A stretch of 7,126 bases of DNA from an uncultured Subdoligranulum sp. (GCA_904374465.1 CAJFFY010000054.1:1-7126); one strand, 5' to 3'. Counted from the first letter of the stretch, positions 1 through 6,459 are shown. Translations and numbers: made by a program. Notes: generated by a model not told the origin, from the letters alone.

Positions 1-1
1 A

Positions 2-35
2 CAGGAGTGGCGCCGCTGACGCTGCGCCACTCCTG
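2..35 (-). terminator. Perfect 12-bp hairpin, possible terminator of the hydrogenase gene
   Basis: CAGGAGTGGCGC (2-13) is followed by a 10-nt loop and its exact reverse complement GCGCCACTCCTG (24-35). The hairpin lies about 90 nt beyond the hydrogenase stop codon. Read on the plus strand, no T-run follows it. Read on the minus strand, the tail begins at base 1 (a T) and is cut by the window edge, so the U-tract cannot be checked. The strand is inferred from that and from the upstream gene; it could also serve a gene to the left. The rest of 36-127 holds no gene that I can support. Confidence 0.5.
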
Positions 36-127
36 CTAAAACTGAATATTCCTGCCCAGGGGCTCTTTTTGTGCTGTCTGCACAATCTGGGGCGGTTCAA
101 TTTGTGCGGGACATTTTTGTTTGCAAA

Positions 128-1651
128 TCAGTACTTCAACAGGCCAATGGAATCCTTGTAGGGCGTTTCGGTGGAGTTCTTCATCTTGGCTTCGTTCTTG
201 TACTTGTTGAGCATGGCGGCACTCTTGGCGGGATCGGCCAGCGTGCCGGCACCGGCAATGCAGCCGCCCGGGCAGGCCATGCCTTCCAGCAGGTAGCCGT
301 TGTACTTGCCGGCCTTGGCCATGGTCATCATCTTGCGGCAATCCGCCAGACCCTGAGCGCTGGCAACCTTGACCTCGCGGTCCGGATCCATCTTCTTGAT
401 GGCGTTGACGACCGCCTGAGCCACACCGCCGGAAGCGGCAAAGCCACGGCCGTCGGCACTGGCACTCTCAAAGCTGTCGGCCGGATTGTCGGGCAGGGAG
501 GTGAAATCCACTTCCTTGGCCTCGAACAGGCCCATCAACTCTTCGAAGGTGAGCACGAAATCCACTTCGCTGCGCACGGAACGACGGCTGGCCTCCAGCT
601 TCTTGGCGGAGCAGGGACCGACGAAGCAGATGCGGGCGTCGGGACGATCTTTCTTGATCAGACGGGCAGTCAGCACCATGGGGGTCATGGTCATGCTGAT
701 GCAGTCGGCGTATTCGGGGAAGAGCTTCTTCGCCATGACGCTCCAGGCGGGGCAGCAGGAGGTGCCCATGAACGGATGCTTGGCAGGAACTTCCTCCATG
801 AAGTCCCTGGCCTCATCGATGGTGCACAGGTCGGCGCCGATGGCAACCTCTTCCACATCCGCAAAGCCCAGCAGCCGCATGCCTTCCTTCAGCTTGGAAG
901 GCGTCATGCCGGGGAACTGGTTGATGAAGGCGGGGGCAACGATGGCGATGACCTTGTCACCGCGCTTGATGGACTGTACCAGCTGGAAAATCTGGCCCTT
1001 ATCCACAATGGCGCCGAAGGGGCAGTTCACCAGGCACATACCGCAGGACACGCACTTATCGTAGTCGATGTCGGCACGGCCGTACTGGTCAGAGTGGATG
1101 GCACCCATGCCGCAGGCGGCGGCGCAGGGACGCTCGGTTTTGACGATGGCGCTGTAGGGGCAGCTGTTCACGCAGCGGCCGCACTTGACGCAGAGGCTCT
1201 GGTCGATGTGGCTCTTGCCGTTGCGGAAGCTGATGGCGTGCTTGGGGCAGACCTCCTGGCAGGGATGCGCCAGGCAACCCTGGCACATGGCCGTGACCTT
1301 GATGATCTTCTCCGGGCAGCGGTTGCAGGCGAACTTGATGACGTTGATCAGCGGCGGCTCATAGTATTTGTCCGCAATGACACTATGCTCCAGGCCTTCG
1401 CTGGCGGGGACGCTTTCATCCAGCGGGCGCAGGGACAGGCCCATGGCCAGACGGATGCGCTCCGAGATGATGGCTCTCTCCAGGAAGATGCTGCTGCGCA
1501 GCGAACCCTCTTCACCGGGGATGATCTTGTAGGGCAGTTCACGCATCAGGTGTGCGTAGTCAGACATTTCGTTGACTTCGTACGCCATGCGCGCAACTTC
1601 GGTGAACACCTTGCGACGGATATCCGTAACGGGGGTGTAAATGCCTCTCAT
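128..1651 (-). CDS. Monomeric [FeFe] hydrogenase with N-terminal ferredoxin-type clusters (group B-like)
   Basis: The 507-residue protein is predicted to catalyse reversible H2 production or oxidation in the cytoplasm, probably exchanging electrons with ferredoxin. All three H-cluster motifs are visible: L1 TSCCPAW (297-303, Cys299 and Cys300), L2 GPCSAKKLE (345-353, Cys347, Lys350) and L3 EGMACPGGC (456-464, Cys460 and Cys464). Ahead of them lies a Cys-rich electron relay: C109/C112, then C123-x2-C126-x4-C131-x3-C135, C154-x2-C157-x2-C160-x3-C164, C176/C180, and C200-x2-C203-x2-C206-x3-C210. The first ~100 residues have no Cys and I do not recognise them as a domain. I chose the start at 1651 because AAGGAG (1665-1660) sits 8 nt upstream and a promoter lies beyond. 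The 40-codon in-frame extension to 1771 would run through the promoter and is rejected. L2 has Gly where classical group A enzymes have Met (MPC). The GPC form and the relay layout recall the group B enzymes of gut clostridia; that subgroup is inference. No maturase genes (hydE, hydF, hydG) are in the window. Confidence 0.93.
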   Translation of the reverse strand: MRGIYTPVTDIRRKVFTEVARMAYEVNEMSDYAHLMRELPYKIIPGEEGSLRSSIFLERAIISERIRLAMGLSLRPLDESVPASEGLEHSVIADKYYEPPLINVIKFACNRCPEKIIKVTAMCQGCLAHPCQEVCPKHAISFRNGKSHIDQSLCVKCGRCVNSCPYSAIVKTERPCAAACGMGAIHSDQYGRADIDYDKCVSCGMCLVNCPFGAIVDKGQIFQLVQSIKRGDKVIAIVAPAFINQFPGMTPSKLKEGMRLLGFADVEEVAIGADLCTIDEARDFMEEVPAKHPFMGTSCCPAWSVMAKKLFPEYADCISMTMTPMVLTARLIKKDRPDARICFVGPCSAKKLEASRRSVRSEVDFVLTFEELMGLFEAKEVDFTSLPDNPADSFESASADGRGFAASGGVAQAVVNAIKKMDPDREVKVASAQGLADCRKMMTMAKAGKYNGYLLEGMACPGGCIAGAGTLADPAKSAAMLNKYKNEAKMKNSTETPYKDSIGLLKY

Positions 1652-1694
1652 GGTGATTGCTCCTTCTTCAATTGCTCCGAATTCTCCAAAAATA

Positions 1695-1716
1695 CGGTTT
1701 GGGCGGGGGTAAACCG
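1695..1716 (-). repeat. Inverted repeat in the 5' leader of the hydrogenase gene
   Basis: CGGTTT (1695-1700) and AAACCG (1711-1716) form a perfect 6-bp inverted repeat around a 10-nt G-rich (C-rich on the transcript) centre. It lies just downstream of the -10 box, at about +5 to +26 of the predicted transcript. It could be an operator half-site pair or a small leader hairpin. No U-tract follows, so it is not an attenuator of the usual kind. A chance occurrence is possible. Confidence 0.35.
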
Positions 1717-1719
1717 CTC

Positions 1720-1737
1720 CTGTTAAAATTTTACCAA
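1720..1737 (-). promoter_or_regulatory. Rex-like redox operator overlapping the hydrogenase -10 box
   Basis: On the minus strand the site reads TTGGTAAAATTTTAACAG. The Rex operator consensus of Firmicutes is TTGTTAA-N4-TTAACAA. Twelve of the 14 defined positions match; the mismatches are the fourth base (G for T) and the last (G for A). The site covers the whole -10 box, where binding would block RNA polymerase. Rex is known to repress fermentation and hydrogenase genes in clostridia until NADH rises. That this site is bound by Rex is inference, and no rex gene is in the window. Confidence 0.55.
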
Positions 1738-1756
1738 AAACCCCTCCGTTTGGCAA
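1728..1756 (-). promoter_or_regulatory. Sigma-A-type promoter of the hydrogenase gene
   Basis: On the minus strand, -35 TTGCCA (1756-1751) and -10 TAAAAT (1733-1728) are separated by 17 bp, each one base from consensus. Transcription would start near 1721, giving a leader of about 70 nt before the ATG at 1651. The -35 box lies only about 14 bp beyond the mtaB terminator, so the hydrogenase is a separate transcription unit. Confidence 0.75.
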
Positions 1757-1769
1757 GAGGGCTGGCAAC

Positions 1770-1803
1770 AAAAAACAGGGAAAATAAAAATTATTTTCCC
1801 TGT
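1770..1803 (-). terminator. Intrinsic terminator of mtaB
   Basis: The transcript would carry a 13-bp perfect stem, 1803-1791 pairing with 1787-1775, with a 3-nt loop, followed on the minus strand by a run of T (1775-1770, the first of which is in the stem). The stem has a GGG/CCC core flanked by A/T pairs. It lies 38 nt past the mtaB stop codon. No T-run follows on the plus strand, so it acts on the minus strand only. Confidence 0.88.
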
Positions 1804-1841
1804 GTTCCTATGAAATTTCTTTGGAGTGTTTCCCGCAGGGC

Positions 1842-3143
1842 TCACCGGATGCATTCGGCCCGGCAGCGTTTGCCGTCCCAGGCGCCCAGTTTTACCGTGA
1901 CAATGTCGCCGGTGCGGTGGCCGGGCGCCGTGACCAATACCGGCAGATACTGCCGTGTGTACCCTGTGAAAACGGTGGCGGAAAGGGGCGTTTCCAGCAA
2001 CACTTCGGCGGTGCGGCCCTCCATGCGGGCTGCCTCCTCGGCGCGGGCCGCTTCCACGGCGGCGGTCATCCGGCGGCTGCGGCTTTCCTTCTCATGCTCA
2101 GGCACCTGGTCGGGAAAGTCGTAAGCCGGGGTGCCTTCCCGCCGCGAATAGGGGAAAACATGCACCTTGAGAAAGCGCTGCCCGGTCACAAAGGCCATGC
2201 TGGCTTCAAAGTCCTCCTCGGTCTCGCCGGGAAAGCCGACGATCACATCGGTGGTGAAGCTGACCTCCTCGGCGCCAAAGGCGTTGCGCAGCTTGTCGGC
2301 GATTTCCGCAAACTGGGCGGTGGTGTAGGGGCGGCGCATGGCCCGCAGCGTTTTGTCGCAGCCGCTTTGCAGGCTCAGGTGGAACTGGGGGCAAAGCTTT
2401 TCTACCCGGGCGAGCCGCAGGATATCCTCGTCGTGGAGCATATCGGGGTCCAGGCTTCCCAGACGGAGCCGTTCCACGCCGGGCACTGCGGCGGCTTTCT
2501 CCACCAGTTCCACCAGGCTGGTGCCGGTGTCAGTGCCGTAACTGGGCAGGCTGATGGCGGTCAGCACAATTTCTTTGTAACCCGCTTCGGTCAGGCGATG
2601 GAGTTCCTGCAGAATGCTGGCTTCCTCCCGGCTTCGCACCGGACCGCGGGCGCGGGGGATTACGCAGTAGGCACAGCGGCGGTTGCAGCCGTCCTCCACC
2701 TTCACAAAGGCGCGGGTGTGTTCGGCAAACTTGTCCATGGGCAGTTCTTCAAAACGTTCGCCCTTCTCGTGGGGGCGGATGTCCACCACCCGTTCGGCGG
2801 TGCCGTCCAGAACCTTCTGCACATCCTGCAGGATGGCACGGCGGTTGCCCGAACCGGTGACCACGTCGGCCTCGGCGATGGCGGCCGCCTCCTCGGGGAA
2901 AGCCTGGGGGTAGCAGCCGGTCAGTACCGTGACGGCGCCGGGATTTTCCCGCTTGGCGCGACGCAGCCATTTCCGGCTTTTCTGGTCGCCGAAATTGGTC
3001 ACGGTACAGCTGTTGACCACGTAGACGTCGGCGCTTTCCTCGTTGGAAACGACGGTGTAGCCGCTTTCCTCAAACAGTTGGGCCAGGGCACCGGTCTCGT
3101 TCTGGTTGACCTTGCAGCCCAAAGTGTAAAATGTTACCCGCAT
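1842..3143 (-). CDS. mtaB: tRNA (t6A37-C2)-methylthiotransferase MtaB
   Basis: This 433-residue radical-SAM enzyme adds a methylthio group to N6-threonylcarbamoyladenosine at position 37 of tRNAs reading ANN codons (ms2t6A), which stabilises decoding, classically on tRNA-Lys(UUU). The N-terminal MTTase domain supplies the auxiliary [4Fe-4S] cluster through Cys10 (TLGCKVNQ), Cys46 (NSCTVTN) and Cys77 (TGCYPQ). The radical-SAM motif is C153-x3-C157-x2-C160 (GCNRRCAYC). The core includes HLSLQSG (255-261) and DVIVGFPGE (299-307). The final ~60 residues correspond to a TRAM RNA-binding domain. Length and the N-terminal TLGCKVNQ motif point to MtaB rather than MiaB or RimO. The start at 3143 has AAAGGAA 8 nt upstream. 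It has its own promoter and terminator and appears monocistronic. Its neighbours suggest no functional link. Confidence 0.95.
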   Translation of the reverse strand: MRVTFYTLGCKVNQNETGALAQLFEESGYTVVSNEESADVYVVNSCTVTNFGDQKSRKWLRRAKRENPGAVTVLTGCYPQAFPEEAAAIAEADVVTGSGNRRAILQDVQKVLDGTAERVVDIRPHEKGERFEELPMDKFAEHTRAFVKVEDGCNRRCAYCVIPRARGPVRSREEASILQELHRLTEAGYKEIVLTAISLPSYGTDTGTSLVELVEKAAAVPGVERLRLGSLDPDMLHDEDILRLARVEKLCPQFHLSLQSGCDKTLRAMRRPYTTAQFAEIADKLRNAFGAEEVSFTTDVIVGFPGETEEDFEASMAFVTGQRFLKVHVFPYSRREGTPAYDFPDQVPEHEKESRSRRMTAAVEAARAEEAARMEGRTAEVLLETPLSATVFTGYTRQYLPVLVTAPGHRTGDIVTVKLGAWDGKRCRAECIR

Positions 3144-3188
3144 GGTGATGGTTCCTTTGCAATCAAAATGTATTCAATGGTGCCCTTT

Positions 3189-3217
3189 ATTATAATGGAA
3201 ACCGCAGCAAAGCGCAA
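3189..3217 (-). promoter_or_regulatory. Sigma-A-type promoter of mtaB
   Basis: On the minus strand, -35 TTGCGC (3217-3212) and a perfect -10 TATAAT (3194-3189) are 17 bp apart. The predicted start near 3182 gives a leader of about 40 nt. The -10 region is nearly palindromic (ATTATAAT), so TATAAT also reads on the plus strand at 3191-3196, but no convincing plus-strand -35 box accompanies it. Confidence 0.7.
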
Positions 3218-3282
3218 TACTAAAACCGGGGGTCTGCGCATAGGCTTACATGAAGTCACTATGCAGCGGGGGTGTTGTTGCA

Positions 3283-4500
3283 ATGAAAAAACGGGCCGTG
3301 ACCATTCTTTTGTGCCTGGCGCTGGCGTTGTTCTCCATTCTGCGCGCCTATGCGGAGGGGGAGGCGACTGCCGAAACGGCCGAAAAGGCACCGGGTGCCG
3401 TGCAGGGGATCGTGCCGGCGGGCGTCAGCGATTTTGACGTGCCCTGTGCGGCGGCCATTCTGGTGGATGAGGACTCCGGCACGGTGCTGTATGAAAAAAA
3501 TGCCGATGATCAGCGTCCCATAGCCTCCATCACCAAGGTCATGACGCTGCTGCTGACCTTCCAGGCGTTGGAGTCAGGGGAAATCTCGCTGGAGGATTTC
3601 GTTCCGGTCGGTGAGCATGCCTACAGCATGGGCGGCAGCCAGATCTGGCTGGAGCCGGGCGAACAGATGACGCTGAACGATATGCTCAAGGCAATCTGTG
3701 TGTCCAGCGCCAACGATGCGGCAGTGGCGGTTGCCGAGTACGTGGGCGGCAGCGAGCCGGCCTTTGTGCAGCAGATGAACGAGACCGCCGAACAGCTGGG
3801 CATGTCCGCCACCCATTTTGAAAATGCCTGCGGTCTGGACCAGGAAGGGCATCTTTCCAGCGCCCGGGATGTGGCCACCATGAGCCGGGAGGTGCTGCTG
3901 CACCATACCGAAGTGCGGGATTACTGCTCCATCTGGACCGATACGCTGCGGGATGGCGCCACCCAGCTGGTCAATACCAACAAGCTGCTGAAAAGCTATA
4001 ACGGCATCACCGGCCTCAAAACCGGAACCACCAGCAAGGCGGGGGTCTGCATTTCGGCCAGTGCCGAGCGGGACGGTCTGCGGCTGATTGCGGTGGTGCT
4101 GGGGGCGGCCTCCGGCAAGGAGCGTTTCCAGGCGGCTACGGCCCTGCTGGATTATGGATTCGCCAACTATGAGAACGTGACGGCCGAGCTGCCCGAGGAT
4201 GCACCGAAGACCTTGCCGGTTGAGCGCGGCACCACCGATGCGGTCACCCTGCAATACGATGCGCCTCAGCAGTGCCTGATGCCCAAAGGGCAGGGGGAAA
4301 GTCTGCAGCTGACGGTGGAACTCCCCGAGTCCCTGCAGGCCCCGGTGACGGCCGGTACCCAGGTGGGGACGGTGCACCTTGCCAGTGCAGAGCAAGAATT
4401 GCAAACATTTTCCATCACGGCGGCACAGGACGTAGAGGCGTTGAGTTTTGGGTATTGCTTCGGGCTTTTGGCGCAGAGTCTGGCTTTGTGCGACCAATAA
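3283..4500 (+). CDS. D-alanyl-D-alanine carboxypeptidase (PBP5/DacF-like, peptidase family S11)
   Basis: This 405-residue exported enzyme removes the terminal D-Ala from peptidoglycan pentapeptides, limiting cross-linking; beta-lactams would acylate it. Residues 1-24 form a signal peptide (MKKR, then a hydrophobic stretch, with a likely cut after AYA). The catalytic motifs are in order: SITK (82-85, nucleophile Ser82 and Lys85), SAN (142-144) and KTGTT (246-250). The catalytic domain spans about 50-295 and a PBP5_C-type beta domain about 297-385. The C-terminal ~20 residues are moderately hydrophobic and may serve as the membrane anchor usual in this family, but they lack the typical Lys/Trp-rich amphipathic look. 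The start at 3283 puts the signal peptide at the N terminus, but its ribosome site is poor (GGGGGTG at 3268-3274). An in-frame ATG at 3250 would add 11 residues and has no better site. It is divergent from mtaB. No clear promoter and no terminator after it were seen, so readthrough into pgi is possible. Confidence 0.93.
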   Translation: MKKRAVTILLCLALALFSILRAYAEGEATAETAEKAPGAVQGIVPAGVSDFDVPCAAAILVDEDSGTVLYEKNADDQRPIASITKVMTLLLTFQALESGEISLEDFVPVGEHAYSMGGSQIWLEPGEQMTLNDMLKAICVSSANDAAVAVAEYVGGSEPAFVQQMNETAEQLGMSATHFENACGLDQEGHLSSARDVATMSREVLLHHTEVRDYCSIWTDTLRDGATQLVNTNKLLKSYNGITGLKTGTTSKAGVCISASAERDGLRLIAVVLGAASGKERFQAATALLDYGFANYENVTAELPEDAPKTLPVERGTTDAVTLQYDAPQQCLMPKGQGESLQLTVELPESLQAPVTAGTQVGTVHLASAEQELQTFSITAAQDVEALSFGYCFGLLAQSLALCDQ

Positions 4501-4531
4501 TTTGTGCAATGTTCATGAAAAAGTCGAAAAA

Positions 4532-4573
4532 AATACCGGGCATTTGCTTGACAATACCGACGCAAAACGGTAT
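4532..4573 (+). repeat. AATACCG repeats overlapping the pgi promoter
   Basis: AATACCG occurs at 4532-4538 and again at 4553-4559, exactly 21 bp (two helical turns) apart. An inverted copy CGGTAT (4568-4573) pairs with ATACCG at 4554-4559 around an 8-nt centre. The inverted pair fills the -35/-10 spacer of the pgi promoter and enters the -10 box. The arrangement would suit a dimeric regulator, but I recognise no known operator consensus, and short repeats arise by chance. Confidence 0.35.
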
Positions 4574-4576
4574 CAT
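4548..4576 (+). promoter_or_regulatory. Sigma-A-type promoter of pgi
   Basis: A perfect -35 TTGACA (4548-4553) is followed after 17 bp by -10 TATCAT (4571-4576). The expected start is near 4583, leaving a short leader of about 27 nt before the ATG at 4610, just enough for the ribosome site. This promoter lets pgi be transcribed independently of the carboxypeptidase gene. Confidence 0.8.
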
Positions 4577-4609
4577 GAAGACAATCAAAACATAAAGGAG
4601 GGGCATACG

Positions 4610-5944
4610 ATGGCTGTTAAATTTAATGGCAAACATCTGGCAAAATTTATCCGTCCTGAAGAATATGAGGCAATTTATCCGCAGGTCGAGTTGGCCCATA
4701 AACAACTGGAAACCAAGACCGGTTTCGGCAATGATTTCCTGGGCTGGCTTGACCTGCCTGTTACTTATGACAAGGAGGAGTTCGCCCGCATCAAGGAGGC
4801 AGCCCAGAAGATCCGTTCGGATTCCGACGTGCTGCTGGTCGCCGGCATCGGCGGCTCCTACCTGGGCGCCCGCGCTGTGGTGGAGGCCGTCCGCGGTCTG
4901 TATCATAACGAGCTGGACGACGGCCTGAAGATCTACTTCTGCGGCAACACCATTTCGCCCACGGCACTCAACGACATCATCAAGCTGACCAAGGGCAAGC
5001 GGTTCTCCATCAACGTCATTTCCAAGTCCGGCACCACCACCGAGACGGCTCTGGCGTTCCGCGTGCTGCGCAAGCTGCTGGAAGATTCCGTCGGTCCCGA
5101 GGAGGCCAACAAGCGCATTTATGCTACCACTGACCGTGCCAAGGGCACCCTCAAGCAGCTGGCCAATGAGCAGGGCTGGCCGACCTTCGTGGTTCCCGAC
5201 GATGTGGGCGGCCGCTATTCCGTGCTCACCGCCGTGGGTCTTCTGCCCATCGCCTGCGCCGGCATCGACATTGACGAGCTGATGCAGGGCGCCGCCGACG
5301 GCCGCGAGAAATTCAGCAAGTGCAGCATGGACAACGACGCGTATCGCTATGCCATGACCCGCAACATCCTGTACCGCAAGGGCAAGAGCGTGGAGACGCT
5401 GGCCTGCTTCGAGCCGGACTTCACCATGATGAACGAGTGGTACAAGCAGCTCTTTGGCGAGAGCGAGGGCAAGGACCAGAAGGGTCTGATGCCCACTTCC
5501 TGCATCTTCTCTACTGACCTCCACTCCATGGGTCAGTTCCTGCAGGATGGCAGCCGTGTGATGTTTGAAACTTACGTGGATGTGAAGAACACCCGCGAGG
5601 ACTTCTATATCGAACCGCTGGAGGGCAATTTCGACGGCCTGAATTTCCTGGCTGAGCAGAACATGAGCGTTGTCAACCGCAAGGCGATGGAAGGCACGAT
5701 CCTGGCTCACACCGATGGCGGCGTGCCGCTGGGCATCATTGAAGTGGACGCGCTCAATGCCCATGATATCGGCGAGCTGATCTACTTCTTCTGGAAGGCT
5801 TGCGCGGTGTCCGGCTATCTGCTTTCCGTCAACCCCTTCGACCAGCCCGGTGTGGAGAGCTACAAGAAGAATATGTTCGCGCTGCTTGGCAAGCCCGGCT
5901 ACGAAGACCGCAAGGCGGAGCTGGAAGCAAAGCTGCAGGACTGA
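4610..5944 (+). CDS. pgi: Glucose-6-phosphate isomerase
   Basis: This 444-residue cytoplasmic enzyme interconverts glucose 6-phosphate and fructose 6-phosphate in glycolysis. It is the short bacterial form (about 450 residues, as in Bacillus). Visible motifs are GIGGSYLG (79-86) and SKSGTTTE (138-145) in the two SIS-type sugar-phosphate-binding halves, PGI signature 1 around DDVGGRYS (197-204), and signature 2 around NPFDQPGVE (408-416), followed by Lys419. By family comparison Glu284 (in FGESEGK) is the catalytic base, His305 (STDLHSMG) assists ring opening, and Lys419 is the second conserved catalytic residue. The start at 4610 is set by AAAGGAGGGG (4594-4603) and the promoter just upstream; an in-frame extension to 4448 would overlap the carboxypeptidase gene and is rejected. 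A 48-nt gap with a small hairpin leads to the P-loop gene, with no terminator between them. Confidence 0.97.
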   Translation: MAVKFNGKHLAKFIRPEEYEAIYPQVELAHKQLETKTGFGNDFLGWLDLPVTYDKEEFARIKEAAQKIRSDSDVLLVAGIGGSYLGARAVVEAVRGLYHNELDDGLKIYFCGNTISPTALNDIIKLTKGKRFSINVISKSGTTTETALAFRVLRKLLEDSVGPEEANKRIYATTDRAKGTLKQLANEQGWPTFVVPDDVGGRYSVLTAVGLLPIACAGIDIDELMQGAADGREKFSKCSMDNDAYRYAMTRNILYRKGKSVETLACFEPDFTMMNEWYKQLFGESEGKDQKGLMPTSCIFSTDLHSMGQFLQDGSRVMFETYVDVKNTREDFYIEPLEGNFDGLNFLAEQNMSVVNRKAMEGTILAHTDGGVPLGIIEVDALNAHDIGELIYFFWKACAVSGYLLSVNPFDQPGVESYKKNMFALLGKPGYEDRKAELEAKLQD

Positions 5945-5953
5945 CGGAAACCC

Positions 5954-5967
5954 GCGCCGTGAGGCGC
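5954..5967 (+). other. Intercistronic GC hairpin with GNRA-type loop
   Basis: GCGCC (5954-5958) and GGCGC (5963-5967) form a 5-bp all-GC stem closed by GTGA, a GNRA tetraloop. It lies 10 nt after the pgi stop codon. A, not T, follows, so it is not an intrinsic terminator. It may stabilise or set a processing boundary in a pgi-P-loop mRNA. The role is inference. Confidence 0.4.
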
Positions 5968-5992
5968 CTACGAAAAAAGGAGGTACCCCCTT

Positions 5993-6397
5993 ATGCTGAA
6001 ACTGATTGTTGGAACCAAAGGCTCTGGCAAGACCAAGACCATGATCGAGATGATCGACAAGGCGACCAAGACCACTTCCGGCAACATTGTTGTTATCGAG
6101 AAGTGCATGAAGCTCACCACCGAGATCAACCACGCCGCCCGGCTGGTGGATGTGGATGAGTACGGCGTTGTCGGTGCCGATATGCTGTACGGTTTTGTGG
6201 CCGGTGTGCTGGCCGGTAACTACGATATCACCGAACTGTTCATCGACGGCATCCTGCGCATCATCGATCACGATCTGGCCGCTGCGGACAAGGTTCTGAA
6301 GGCCATCGACAAGATTACCCAAAACATCGAAGTCGTGGTCACGGTTTCTGCGAATGCGGACGAGCTGCCCGAAGATCTGAAGAAGTACGTGATCTGA
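5993..6397 (+). CDS. Small P-loop NTPase-like protein of unknown function
   Basis: The 134-residue protein has a Walker A motif GTKGSGKT (7-14) immediately after its first beta strand (LKLIV). A candidate Walker B strand is ELFIDG (81-86, Asp85), and a further buried strand VVVTVSAN (114-121) sits where a sensor-like Ser/Asn could lie. There is no signal peptide, membrane segment or Cys cluster. The fold is probably a minimal RecA/ASCE-like ATPase core, too short for kinase or helicase domains. I recall similar short proteins in many clostridia, sometimes annotated as ATP-binding or PilT-like, but I know of no demonstrated function. AAGGAGGT (5977-5984) is a strong ribosome site 8 nt before the ATG. 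It follows pgi by 48 nt and ends before a strong terminator, so it is probably the last gene of a pgi operon. The PilT label should not be trusted: the secretion-ATPase domain is absent. Confidence 0.85.
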   Translation: MLKLIVGTKGSGKTKTMIEMIDKATKTTSGNIVVIEKCMKLTTEINHAARLVDVDEYGVVGADMLYGFVAGVLAGNYDITELFIDGILRIIDHDLAAADKVLKAIDKITQNIEVVVTVSANADELPEDLKKYVI

Positions 6398-6423
6398 ACA
6401 CAGCAGCCCCAGAGAAAAGGCGT

Positions 6424-6459
6424 ACAGGGCGGGAAAGAGGCTTTCCCGCCCTGTTTTTT
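6424..6459 (+). terminator. Strong intrinsic terminator of the pgi/P-loop unit
   Basis: A perfect 14-bp stem, ACAGGGCGGGAAAG (6424-6437) with CTTTCCCGCCCTGT (6441-6454), has a 3-nt loop and runs into six T (6454-6459). It begins 27 nt after the P-loop stop codon. A second, much weaker hairpin follows at 6481-6494 (CGCAA/TTGCG) with four T after it. It closes the transcription unit before the yceD promoter. Confidence 0.93.

Noticed and set aside
80..107. GCACAA/TTGTGC inverted repeat downstream of the hydrogenase gene
   Set aside because: It is only 6 bp with a 16-nt loop and no T-run; the hairpin at 2-35 is a far better terminator candidate.
71..1726. 551-codon plus-strand open frame opposite the hydrogenase gene
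   Set aside because: It is the antisense shadow of a high-GC gene with strong third-position bias. The translation is Gly/Ala/His/Val-rich with no motif, and the opposite strand encodes complete hydrogenase motifs.
1821..3437. 538-codon plus-strand open frame opposite mtaB
   Set aside because: The translation is low-complexity Gly/Ala/His-rich, crosses the mtaB promoter and runs into the carboxypeptidase gene in another frame. The mtaB reading is unambiguous.
4501..4609. Possible C-terminal extension or frameshift of the carboxypeptidase
   Set aside because: The other frames beyond the stop codon give no family-like sequence, and the region is fully used by the pgi promoter and ribosome site.
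4415..6322. 635-codon minus-strand open frame, longer than any real gene here
   Set aside because: It spans pgi, the intergenic gap and most of the P-loop gene on the opposite strand, with no recognisable domain. Codon structure and motifs support the plus-strand genes.
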